NCBI GenBank assembly: GCA_021234155.1
Contig: JAJEKV010000092.1
Coordinates: forward strand, 3,294,561-3,358,560
Source: Isoetes taiwanensis
Lineage: Eukaryota > Streptophyta > Lycopodiopsida > Isoetales > Isoetaceae
DNA: 64,000 bases
Direction: 5' to 3'
A program made the position numbers and the translations under genes. The notes below the pieces were generated by a model that ran no database searches, had not been told where the DNA came from, and was given only the letters and a program-made list of their open reading frames with translations. This document shows, in pieces, positions 12,280 through 24,067 of the stretch. Within the stretch, counting starts at the first letter, position 1, and every line of letters starts with the position of its first letter.

Positions 12280-14042
12280 AATTGTCTCCATTTTGCTGTT
12301 AGAGTTGGCTTTGACTTGGAAATGGAATAACTGGATATGTAAGAGATGGAACATTAGATGCACTTTGATAGTGACACAAATAAGATATGTATACAAATGT
12401 GTTTTATACAGGATTGTAAGTACTCTACACTTTATACTCTATACTTTATACTAATTACTACTTGAAAATTAAATGGAAAACTTTATATATTCTTATGACT
12501 GCTATCTAATTTCTATCTTTATTGGATGCTTAACTTTGAAATTGACAACTGAAAAACTACTTATTGTGAAATAACCTTTGTACATGTACTTTGCTATATC
12601 TGATCATAATTTCAACTAAGTAAAGGTTACCTTTCTGTTGTGGCTTGGGTTTTACCCTTAATGGATATATGGGAAACATTTACATCTTGAAGGGAACTAT
12701 ATTTTTGTATTTATGCATATGTGGTGTAAGTGAGGAGGAGGGGGAGGAGGAGTAGACACCATTGTAACATTGCTTCGTTGTGTAATTGTTGGGTCATGCC
12801 CCCTAACCACCTTACATTGAATGCGATTTTGGGCGGCCTCGAACTCGAGACATATTTGTTTTAGAACTAGTGTGTTCAAAGCATGTTAAGTTACTGAGTG
12901 CAATGCCTTGTAAAATCACTACCAAAACATAAAATTTAGGGTGGCAGTTAGGTTAGATTAACTTAAGCAGTTGTTATTCCTTAACGAAAAATAGTTTGTT
13001 CGTTCACTTAGCCTAACTTTTACAATGAGCTTCTGCTTCACATTAGTAGTTAAGAAGTTTTATTAGGTTAGAGATAAATGTGTTCATTTCTTACCTTCCA
13101 TTAAGAAGTGTTATTAAGTTGAACAGTGAAGAGATATGGTGCATGAGGTATTGCTAGAATTTGAGTTTTTAGTCAAATTACCATTTTTGTAGATTCCTCG
13201 ACTACCTAGTAAAATATAGTCAAGTGGTTGACTCTCTAGTTAATGAGTTGAGTTTTCGTTAACTTAGACACTCTCTAGCCAATTAATAGACTTGTAGTCA
13301 ACTCTTTCTATTCTAGGATATTCTAGTCAAGTATTAGTTAACTAGTCAGTCAATTCTTGAATCCATATGCTATTTTAAAGATTTTTATTCAATTTATCAA
13401 AATATAGGACACGATCAACTAGTTGGCCTCATTAGTTACTAAATATGGAACCATTTCTCACTCATAATTAAGTTAGGTTAATAACAAGGTGACCTAACAA
13501 ACACATTAATGACCTGCGTTTGCACCACAAAAGGAATCTTTCAAAGATTCCCTTAAAAAGCTTTAAATTTTGCCACTTTTGGGGGGTCAATTAAAAAAAT
13601 GGCCCTCAACTTACAATTGCTGACCTATTTTAAGACTCGAAATTACAGGGAAATTTTTGTTTTGTTATTTTTAAACCCCCAAACTAGGTGTAAAATTAGA
13701 ATCACATTTATGTGGATTTGGGACACACCTCAAAATTGGCAAAATTGAAGAACCACTAGAATCTTGACAAAAAATAAAGGCTAAAATGTGCAAATCTTGG
13801 CGTATCTATTTGTTATTACTACAAGAGAACCACAAGATGCTATGCACGCATAGGCAAGCGACAAAGTTACAAGACACACTAACATGTTCAATTGCATTTT
13901 GCCTTTATCAAAATATTTCATGAGCACAACATGTCGCAAGTAAACAAAAACTTGGAAAAGCTATGCGTGCAAATCAATGATTTTAAGTAGATCAACAAGG
14001 TGATCTAGCAAACGCACTAATGACTTGGGTTTGCACCAATAG
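12280..14042. other. AT-rich DNA with Harbinger-like TTAGGTTA/TTAAGTTA text
   Basis: No gene is seen. Between about 12940 and 13500 the DNA is rich in GTTAGGTTA, TTAAGTTA and TAACCTAAC words that resemble the ends of the Harbinger element at 47.0-52.7 kb. A decayed MITE of that group is possible, but I could not define paired termini. Confidence 0.35.
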
Positions 14043-14215
14043 ATTTTTGGGTTGCCCCTAGGGGGGCAAACCCTTGTTTATGTGGGCTTTTGGCATATCC
14101 TAGGTATATGCTAGAATATCCCTAGGATATGCTGGTGACTGCTAAAAACTTATGATTGGCTGTAAATGCTAGGTCACTTCTGTTGGTGGGCAGCCGCTCT
14201 CGAAACCGGCTAACC
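14043..14215 (+). repeat. Dispersed repeat R2, copy 1
   Basis: A repeat of about 170 bp opens with TTTTTGGGTTGCCCC and a GC-rich near-palindrome (TTGCCCCTAGGGGGGCAA). It continues through GTTTATGTGGG and ATATGCTAG words and closes at GAAACCGGCTAACCGG. Related copies lie at 17205-17395 (minus), 20922-21092 (minus) and 56787-56965 (plus). I find no coding capacity or paired terminal repeats. Confidence 0.65.
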
Positions 14216-17204
14216 GGAGAGGTATCTTGGGCAGATGGCAAGTATTTTGAGTGTGTGTGCACCTCTCAATCGGATGGGTTTCTTTCAGAAGTAGGAGGAC
14301 TCTCAACATTTTTTTCGCATGCAGGAGGACTGGCCTGCTTTGACGATATTTGGTAGGAGATTGGAACAGAAGGCATTCTTGGAGCCGTTTAATCTCCTAC
14401 GAATTTCTGGAGCCCTTCTTGCGAGATTCTGAAGCCCCGTTCTTACCTTGAGGTTTGCTTCTTTGAGTTTATTTTAGCCCCTTCAATCTTCAACGATACT
14501 AAAATATTCAAAGTCTGTATTTTGCATGGAAACTCTGTGTTGAAAGGATTGCATAGTATTATTTGAAATCTTACCGTTGAGTTGATTTGAAATCTGATGC
14601 TGCCAATCAGATTTATGGTCACGATGGGCTGTGAATAGTCACGATCGGCTAGGAATGGGCGAAGTCCCAGGCATTAAAATTGTCTTGTGGAAGGCCGAGA
14701 CCTGCAGTACTTTTTAGTCCAAAAACCATCATACCAATTCGTCCTAATTCTCTTGTGGCATTTGGTAAAAGCTTTTGTAGCCGCTGGTCTGGTTGGTTTA
14801 GGCATGTATATGGTTTTTGCCATGACATGTGTTGGATAGGCCTGTGATGCTGGCTGTGCAAGGGGAATTATGTGGGTAAGACATGGTGCTAAAACTAATG
14901 CTGGGATAGACTGGTAAGAGGTTAATCTGAGATTTAAGTTGGGCTTGCATGAAAAGATTATTTGTTTTTGTGACTATTTTTTTCTATAATATGTTGATTA
15001 ATGTTGTTGCTCTTATCTTTTGACAGATCTGATAGCCAGCATTGCACAACAAGGAATCGAACAGTTTATGGAAACCTGATCATGGTTAGTCTAGGTTTGT
15101 GTTTTTAGATATTGCAGGCTAAATTTCAAGCAAATGGACTGAAGTTACGACTGTGGCATGTTTCTTTTGTTTTTCTTCCTACTACAACCTAGATGAAGTT
15201 TGAATGAAGTTAAGTCCTACTAGAGTTCATGGTTTCATTTTTATTTAAAAGGGGACATCCCTTAAGTTCTATAACATGAATTCATGGATGCAAAAGGAAA
15301 GCCATCTCTGTTGAATGGATGCAGATGCTTCTTATTTCTGCCTTAAATGCAGCTTAGACCCTTTCCAAGCATAATAGAGACATGGATTGTATTGCAGGCT
15401 GCAGATAATCAGCTCAGGTAGTCCGAGTCCTGCTGTACTGGACGGTTCGTTTTCCAATTACTTTTACCTTTCTTTGCAGCTCATGACTGTTTCATACAAT
15501 TAACCATATATGTTTTCTCACCACCTTTATTGTACATGTATAAAACAATACTCTTTACAGTTTATAAGCACACAAGTTTGTATTCAAACATTCTTAGTAA
15601 CAAGGGCTTAATCTGTTTCTTTAGCAGGGATGTTTTGGGAATTCCAAAAGCACCACTGCATTTACAATAATTGCATGGACATTTTCTTTTGGCCATACTT
15701 CTTACATTTGTGCAGAACATTTCCCTTTGGCAAAGAGGTAATTCAGAATCAGCATCTGTAAGTTTTGACAGCATCTTTGCATTAGTTGGTCTTGAAGCTT
15801 TGTATAAATAATTTTGTTTTGATTTATTTTTGTAGCTACAACATTGCATGCATTCTTCTTTAATGAGAGATATGGGGTCAACATTGCGGGGAGTGTTTTA
15901 GGAGCCGAGGCATGCCATGTGTTATTACTAGGCCTGCCATGTGTTATTACTAGGCCGCATGATAATCTAAAACCATCTGATGAGAGCTTGAGATCACCGG
16001 TGTGTAGGTTCTGGAGAAGTGCATATAGGTGCAATTCGATCACCTTGGCATGGCCATCCTCTTAAATCTATTACTCTTGCTAAGAATCTGCTTCAATGGG
16101 TACTCTTCAATGCATACTTTGGCTCAAGATCTCCACCGCATTGATGGCGGAGCTGTGGATGTTATCATTGTTGTACGTGCCTTGCACTTGGCAATGTAAA
16201 AATTCATTCGAACAACATCATTGGCAGAGAGTGACATTCATATGTTTGGTATCTATAAGAATATTTGGGTGTGCCATATTTCTACCTTTGATGATAAACT
16301 TGGTCCATTGATTGATATAGCAGTCTCTAACTAATATCTAATAATCACTATTTCAACATGTTGTTTGGCACAGGTAACTATATTAAGAACTACTATATTA
16401 AGGAGTTGGTTCAAGAATTTATACCAAGGAATGCCACATCGTACATATAGTAGTTTCACCATGATTATATGAGTGCGAGATCAATGTGAAAAACAATCTT
16501 GCAGAGCAAAGGTGGATTCATAAAGTGAGAAATTTTACTTTTTTAAACTGATTAAGAATTGTCAAGAAATCGTTATAAAAAACAATCTTGCACAGCATAG
16601 ATGAATTCATAAAATAAGAAATATTACCTTTCTAAACCGACCAATGTCTATGAAGACATTGGAATGTTGGCCCCTTAGATTTACATGGTTGAAATGGCGA
16701 AACCTTGACCTATGCATTTGAATATTCTAGGACATAAGCTACATAGTAAGGTTGCACATCAATTAAGGGGTAAGAAAAATAGAAATATTAGTTTGCTTAA
16801 GCACTTTTTTGACACAACATGAAAAACAAGGTGCTGCGCACAGAGGGTTGCCCTCCAATTTCTTGAAGGTGAAGTGGCCTAAATCTAACCGTGAAATCAT
16901 GTTTTTACAATCTATATTTAAATTGAAATAGACCCCTATCATGTTCTTACAATCAATTTGTAGTTCCACTACATTCATGTACCAGCCCGTCCACAAGTGC
17001 ACCTCGATCGAATTGTGTATATAACTGATTAGTTTAGTGTTCTCGTAAATAGAACCTTGAATTCATGTCTCTGTGGCATCGCATCCCCCTTCTTGCTCAA
17101 CAATTGGATTGACCATCTCAGACAAATAATAGATGAGGTCTCTGCTGCAATAGTTGGTAGAGATTTGTAAGTTCTGCTAATATCCTATCCTAATCTCAGA
17201 GGCC
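14216..17204. other. Intergenic DNA, no gene recognised
   Basis: Short open frames on both strands match nothing I know. A short direct duplication, GCCATGTGTTATTACTAGGC, occurs twice in tandem near 15913-15955. No RNA gene or mobile element terminus could be defined. Confidence 0.35.
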
Positions 17205-17395
17205 AGCAGCAGAGATAATGCCTCGAAACCTATGGACACTATTCTGGTTACCCGGTTTCCAGAGTCGTTGCTGGGCTGCCCAGCAACGGGGGCGACCCCC
17301 AGTTTACACATGATAGTAGGTTTGGAGCAGTACTTAGAATATACCATAAACCCACATGACCAGAGGTTTGCCCCCTTAGGGGCAACCGAAAAAAC
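17205..17395 (-). repeat. Dispersed repeat R2, copy 2
   Basis: Read on the minus strand it begins near TTTCGGTTGCCCCTAAGG and passes GTGGGTTTATGG. It ends at GGAAACCGGGTAACC, matching the plan of copy 1. An extra inverted pair around GTTGCTGGGC/GCCCAGCAAC lies near 17267-17288. Confidence 0.6.
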
Positions 17396-17835
17396 CATAA
17401 AGATGCAATTCACCGATTCATCGTGTTAGATGCAATTCACCTATTTATGCATACTACTACAAGCAAGTAGTCTTTAAAGATTTAAAGAGGGAGGAGGAAA
17501 GAAGCTGAACATTTTCGAATGTGCAATCTCGTTGATTTTTTATTTTCAAGAAAGTTGCATTATGTTCCATTGTAAGAAGCTCTAGGTTGGAAATGGTCAT
17601 TAGGTATAGGAATTTTTCCTGGGAGTTGTAAGAAGTCCCCATACCAAAAATCCCTTGGGAGTTAAAGACGGAATTCCCAAACCAAGCTAATTACATGCAT
17701 GAATTACTTTGTTTCTTATAACTTAGGCACAAACTATCGTCCTTACCCAAGGCCATTTGTTCATTCAACCACCAACAAAACAACACTAAAGCCCAAGGCC
17801 AATTTGTTAATTTCAAGCACCCCGTCAAGCATCAA

Positions 17836-20290
17836 TTACTTTACACACATGATACACCACACTGAATTTGTTCTGCGCTTACTCCACGCTTCAAGAGCCT
17901 TGCCAACTAGTCCTTCCTTAGTCCAGCCAATCCTGCCATCATCAAGGGCACTAGGAGTCTTTGGAGTTGTCTTTGGAGGGTGCCTTGAATCAAGGTATTT
18001 AAGAACCTTTCCAACGTCATTGATCAACCTGCCAGCCAAATTTCTGCTGAAATCTTCTCTGATAACTACTCTCAATAAATGAATATCTTTAGCATCTGCT
18101 GCCATCGTGTAAGCTGGCACTATCCATCCATAACGCCGTAGATGATCAGCTATGTCATATTCGTTAAACTTCTTTCTATCCTTTAATGAAAATGAAACCA
18201 CTGGAATACCCACATCTTTCGAAAGCAAATCAAAACGACCTATCTGTCTGATTCCATCTGCCAAATTCTTGCCATTTGCTTGGCAAGTTTCCATCACGGC
18301 TTTGTATCCCTGGTAAGACAACAAAGAAATTTAAATATACACATCAAATAAAAGCATAGAATTGCAACTTTATTCACCCCTAATTACTTGCTCACAGAAA
18401 TTACTTATTCCAGATATATTAGACTGCAAAAAAATTATTTACCTCAAAACCAAGCCTAATCACTTGGTAGTATTGAGCAATAATTTGACTAGCCCCTGCA
18501 ACGAGGAAAAATGAGATCCCCAAAAATTCAGGATAGGAATGTGCTATCAGATTCCATTAGACCTTTGGAGAAGTTGAGTGTAAATGTTGGTTGATCAGCA
18601 ACCAAATAATTGATATGGAAGATGAGCTCTTCAGGAAGCTCCTCCTTCCCCCTCCATACCACCCATCCAACACTTGCATATACTAGGCCATACTTGTGCC
18701 CACTTACATTTATGCTCTTGGCCAATGCCAAGCGAAAGTCCCATTCCAAGTCTGGGTATAAGAAAGGTGCAAACAAAACCTCCACTTGCTGCATCCACAT
18801 GTATCGGGATATTCCACCTACAGTATTTTCAAGTCATGAATATGGGAGAAGTCAATTGCTCCAATTTTGATGATTTAAATCAAATAACAGTATGCAAATA
18901 AGAGCTCCTACATGCAAGATCAATAAGATCAAAATGTGACAAGTATGTTACTCATTCTCTTTATTTTTCTTAGACAGAAGATCATTGAGCAGCTTGACAT
19001 CTTCAAACTCCCCATTATAAGTAGACCCCAAAGTTGTAGCTACACAGATAGTGTTCTCATCGACAAGTTCAACAGCTTTCTATGGACCCATCACATAAAA
19101 ATCCCGTCTCAGATGAACGGGCCTCAATTCCACCTCAAAATAAAGTGCAAACTTCTCCCAAACCACCTGAAAGTATTTAGGCAATACTAAAATTAAAATC
19201 AACTTGAGAAAATAGTCTAAGATGCTGATTGAAACCACACAAACATGTGAAGACTGCGGTCGCATATGGTCCTAATGGCATTGCAGGATAATTTGAGACA
19301 CCAAATAATATATTGTACAACAAGACGTTTTGTGCCAATAATTGATGCTGCACATGGGGAGGCAAACCTCTAAGCACTGCACTGCTTACTATCAAAGGAA
19401 ACAGTGATACATACATGCACATTGGCTCCAGTTATAAAATTGGGATTATCGAAAGATTTTCCCTCTGCCTTCCGTTTATTTTGCCACTTCCTTTTGAATG
19501 CTAATCCTGCCAGCATAATGGCTTCAGATGAACCAACCGTGCCAACACCTATAGCTTGCTCTCCAGTGTGTATAGGTGCATTTAAAAGACGGGCTATCAT
19601 GTTGACACACCTGTCCTGCAATTATATATAATACAATATTTTAGCCAAAAAATCACATTTATTTGAAATCAACTGTGCTTCCCAGTTTCAAGAAAGAGAT
19701 GGTTCGCACTTTAACAGGAAAAAGATCTACGTTTTGTCAATTGAAGCTTGATTTGTGACTTGTCATTCCAAACAATGTAAGTAACTAAATTCATCGTTTA
19801 TATTGCCATGGCAATATTACATCTTGAAGAGTCACACTATGTCATCATGTCATAAAGAAATCAACTTTTGTGAAGTTGTACTACTCTTATTGCCTCTATT
19901 TACTTTGATTTTACTTGAAAATTGTACCACGATGCTTATATCCTCATTTCTGGATCATACCACATTCACATTTTGCATGAAATTTCCTTTCTATGATTTG
20001 TTTTCCATTGTGGATGATATATACTAACAGCTAACCTAAAGCTCGGTCGTCACAGGATACTCATCCATGTCGATGTAATTTTTGCTTAATGATTGCATGA
20101 TCAGTTTGTCACATTCAGGCTCCATCCATGTTGAGACAAATGATGCAAGGTTAAGCCGTGGGTTACCATCGAACATTAGCTCATCACTTATGATTTGATA
20201 AAATTTTGCTTCCTTTGGTGTCTCTTTCGGGGGATTTCAAATCCGCAAACATTGGAGGACCATGAGATAAGAAGACCACTTACAAAAGCT
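17836..20290 (-). pseudogene. GAD: Glutamate decarboxylase (GAD) pseudogene, introns retained
   Basis: Nearly the whole of a plant GAD, a PLP enzyme converting glutamate to GABA, is present as minus-strand exons. Exon 1 (to 20036) carries [15 protein letters not shown] and [14 protein letters not shown]. Exon 2 (19615-19415) has [19 protein letters not shown]. Exon 3 (about 19166-18948) has [19 protein letters not shown]. Exon 4 (18817-18563) has HVDAASGGF and the PLP-lysine motif [11 protein letters not shown]. Exon 5 (18495-18443) has SQIIAQYYQ. Exon 6 (18309-17836) is fully open and ends in a Trp- and KRR-containing tail like the calmodulin-binding segment. Breaks are a frameshift in a C-run near exon 1's start, TAG in place of Gln at 20038-20036, TAG in exon 3 after YVMGP, and an extra T after GGF in exon 4. 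Intron borders are otherwise canonical, so this is a duplicated gene that decayed rather than a retrocopy. Confidence 0.92.
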
Positions 20291-20921
20291 TTGAAGGCAG
20301 GCCTGTGAGCACACATTTCATGCATGCAACATCCTGCAAAAATTTGGGAACAAATAGGCCATTATTATACTAGGCCATTGATAAACCAATTGGATGGAGA
20401 TGCACCTAGTGACCCGGATGTCGGACTTGGAGCCATATGGTATGTGCGCGAAGTTACGGACACATGTAATTGGGCGTGCCCACCACCGAACAAATAAAAA
20501 ATGGCTTAGTTTGCATCTACTTTGCTTTAATGTTCTTTTGCAATATGTCTCCCAAAGGCTGCAGATCGACTACATGATCATCAAACTTACCAAAAGCAAA
20601 AGCAAAAGCGTAAGGACAAGCTTACCAAGTCTAACGTTCTCCTTTGTTAAGAATATATTTGAGCCTTTGGATTAAGAGGCGATTGCAATTTAAGCAGATT
20701 ACTATTATGATGGCAAGATTTAACATTTAATCCGGGCATCGGAAAAAAAAAAGACACACCTTTAGATCCGGATGAAGATGCAATTTGAATACGAAAATGC
20801 GTTTTTACCGCGTGCAAAAAATATATTATGCTTGAAGAGCTCCCAAGTGTGCAAAGAAAGAAATTTTCCCACGCAGGGCTGAGATGTTAGTAACCTGCGG
20901 AAAATGTGGCAGTGGTGCCGG

Positions 20922-21092
20922 TTAGCGAGTTTACCGCAGCTGACGGCCGCCTGAAACGAGGTGGGTAAGAAATTCTGAGGTTAGAGCGAGGTTTGGGCGG
21001 TTTCGGCATGTCCTAAGCATATTCCGGCATATACTTAGAATATCTTTGGAAACCCATATTCAAAGGGCTTGCCTAGGAGCAACAGCAAAATG
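20922..21092 (-). repeat. Dispersed repeat R2, copy 3 (diverged)
   Basis: Read on the minus strand it shows GTTGCTCCTAGG, CAAGCCC, ATGGGTTTCC and ATTCTAAGTATATGC, and ends at CGCTAACCGG. This is the same order of landmarks as the other R2 copies but with more divergence. Confidence 0.5.
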
Positions 21093-21103
21093 GGAAGAAG
21101 ATA

Positions 21104-21152
21104 TAATAGAATAGAAGAGAATAGGTTTTTATCGTCCACAGAGACCAATCAA
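21104..21152 (-). mobile_element. LINE 3'-end stub with GAATA-type tail
   Basis: Reading plus, an ATAGAATAGAAGAGAATAGG tract runs into TTTTTATCGTCCACAGAGACC (21126 on). This is the reverse complement of the terminal block found at the end of the LINEs at 12.25 and 41.3 kb. Homology stops about 28 bases in. The stub appears to be an extremely 5'-truncated insertion in minus orientation. Confidence 0.6.
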
Positions 21153-21469
21153 CTTATAATGTGACTCAAAATGTCAACTACCATAATTTGTTAAATTATT
21201 ACTCAAAAGTGCGAATCTAGCAGTTTCGTCTGAGCAATCTTACATCAAAACCTACCAATGCTCAATAATGCCGGGCATGTTTACTAGATTGTTAGAACAT
21301 TTTAGACTATATATATTAACATCCCATAGACACATCCCTCGTTAATGCGTGAAAAAACAAATAATTCACATCTTAACTCTTACTGGAATTATTGTTTGCC
21401 ATCTAAAAAAAACATGAGAAACCCTATTGAACTTGCAAGATTTAGGACCAGTGTCAGTCCAGTTTGAGC

Positions 21470-21583
21470 GCATGCAATTTCTGCTGCGTCCAACTTTTGG
21501 TAAGACAATGGACAAGTTCCAGAGCCGCATGCAATTTCTGCTGCGTCCAACTTTTGGTAAGACAATGGACAAGTTCCAGAGCC
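21470..21583. repeat. Perfect 57-bp tandem duplication
   Basis: A 57-bp unit starting GCATGCAATTTCTGCTGCG is present twice, head to tail, without mismatch (21470-21526 and 21527-21583). The unit is 19 codons long, so an open frame passes through both copies, but the peptide is not recognised. Confidence 0.9.
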
Positions 21584-22717
21584 AGACAATCCAAATGGTT
21601 GGTTTGTATTTGCCAAATCCATTATTTAGTCACAGACAACTCTTACTCTCGAGAGCTCAAGGAATTCAAGACATCAAAGTATTTATTCGATCGAAGAATG
21701 GAAATGCTTCCACAGATTCGACAGATCGAGATATACGACAAATCCTCTGCGTGTGAGTCTAATACTTAAAAGCCTCTACTTACAATTTCTTTTTGTTCTC
21801 ATTTAAATCTAAGTGCCCTCCCACATTCCTTATAAAGCATTTTTTCTCTACTGAAATCCATTCTTTAAACGTAAAGTTAGGACAACGATAATCTTGTCAT
21901 TAGACAATTTCAACAACAAAAAATAATCTCCATTCTTGCCGGTATCTACATGTCTTTACATTTGTTTAAAGTTGCACATATGAAGGTTAAAGGCGAGTAA
22001 AAACACATGCGGGACATTAGCAAGCAAAGGCGGCACACGTTACTAGTCTTGACTAAAAAGAGAACATTACTAGTAGCCTATACGTAGACTTCTTGACAAT
22101 AGCTATGAGATTCCATTCTAGCTCTTGCAATCACTACCATCATTTAAATATATAACTAAGTTGAGTGTGGTGTCGTCAAGGCATTGAAGGGCTAATTGGG
22201 CGATAAACAACCTTGCAAATGCGATTCAAAGCCTAGTTTCCTGAGGAGGAATAGAGTTGCGACAAAGCCCGATGCGAAATGTATTCGACAAATTGTTTCA
22301 CGGGCAAGCTACATGATTTTTAATCTTCTCATTACGTGTCAATGAAAATATTCACGTAATTTTCCGCGAATTTTTAGAAATGATGGGGAATCTAGCAAGA
22401 ATCTTTGAAGATGTTGTAGAATGTTAATCCTAGCTCGAGCTTATAGTCCGAACTAGACATGATAGCGAGTGTCATGTAACTAGTTGATTGCAATCATTCA
22501 ATTCTATGCAGATATTAAATTACAAACTCTAGATACATGCATCTTTACATTTGAGCCTTTTAGCATGTCAAATTCATGCAATATGTTGGATCTAGAAACT
22601 AGAAGATGTAAAACAGCAGATTGACCCATAGTTTGACCAAGTGTTGATGGAAAGTGTGTAAATTTCACTTGAATTTAAAACCTTTATGCTACAATCCTCT
22701 TGCAAAATCTCGATCAC
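21584..22717. other. Intergenic DNA, nothing recognised
   Basis: AT-rich sequence with no family-level coding match, no RNA gene and no repeat structure that I could define. Confidence 0.35.
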
Positions 22718-23345
22718 AATAAACACTTTCGATTTTAACACTTCTCATAGTACAAGCACTTGTAGTATATATATAATATATGTACCCGATTACCGGATAT
22801 ATAACATACAAAGCTACGCCGGCTGTGCACCCGCTAGTGGAGGATTGCATTATTAAAACAATTGATGCAATTTGTTGATGGTTCTCAACCATCGACTGAA
22901 TGGCAATAATAATAGATTAGCTAACGTCTTTAATAGTTTCATGGCCTATCAATAACAATCATATTTACAATATCATGGCACATCTTCTAGTTGTTCCTTT
23001 GGTTCCTTTGGTGAAACCTACATACACACAATAAACACTCGACAATAAACACTCGATTTTAACACTTCTCATAGTACAAGCACTTGTAGTATATATATAA
23101 CATATGTACCAGTAACAGATATATAACATACAACTGCGCCCTGTGCACCCCTGCTAGTGGAGGATTGCATTATTAAAACAATTGATGCAATTTGTTGATG
23201 GTTCTCAACCATCGACTGAATGGCAATAATAATAGATTAGCTAACGTCTTTAATAGTTTCATGGCCTATCAATAACAATCATATTTACAATATCATGGCA
23301 CATCTTCTAGTTGTTCCTTTGGTTCCTTTGGTGAAACCTACATAC
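22718..23345. repeat. Tandem duplication of about 305 bp
   Basis: Copy 1 spans 22718-23025 and copy 2 spans 23044-23345, separated by 18 bp of AACACTC-rich sequence. The copies appear identical over the 3' two thirds (from GCTAGTGG onward) and nearly so at the start. A block of about 55 bp (about 22782-22836 against 23107-23157) differs at several spots, each centred on a CAG or CTG in copy 2. No coding capacity is seen. Confidence 0.9.
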
Positions 23346-24034
23346 GTAAACATGGGTAAAAGCTTGCAAGTCCAATACGTTTGGAGGATTGTGAAATGCA
23401 ATTTTAGCATTGAGGAGGGGTAGGAGAATGCTATTTCTTAGATTGGGTTTACTTTCAATGATAGCTATGCATGGGTAGATCATGGCAAATACTTAGCAAA
23501 CATTGACAAATGTTACTTGCATATATGTTATGCAATCTTGGCATAATATTGAAAAATAGTTTCGAAATATTAATAAGTGTTACGCATTAAATATTGGACA
23601 ATTACTTGTTGTAAAAAATATAACGTCAAAGAAAATGTTCTACAAATATTAGCCAACATTATGCAAAAAAAATGATGGGAAAGTGTTAAGAATATATAAA
23701 TGTTGGGCATATGATGGATATATGTTGGACAAAATTTTAAAACGATATTTCTTTTATATTGGCTATGTAGTTATTTCTTTGGTTATGTAGTTATGTACTT
23801 GACTACATAGAATGTAGGCGGGACCAAAGAGAAAATCTGAGGCATGTCTCATCACATAATATTTTGACAGATTAATGCACATGGAACAACAAACGTCCCT
23901 TCTTCTTCTAATGTGTACTCTTGGAGTAACAAAGAGGCGGGGAATGATAGGGTGGATTTGTGGTTGTCAAAGCTGTCCCAAACCACTTCACCCTCCGGCC
24001 ATGGAGGGCAAACCCTCCGTGCCGCGGCACCTTG

Positions 24035-24067
<33 letters not shown>

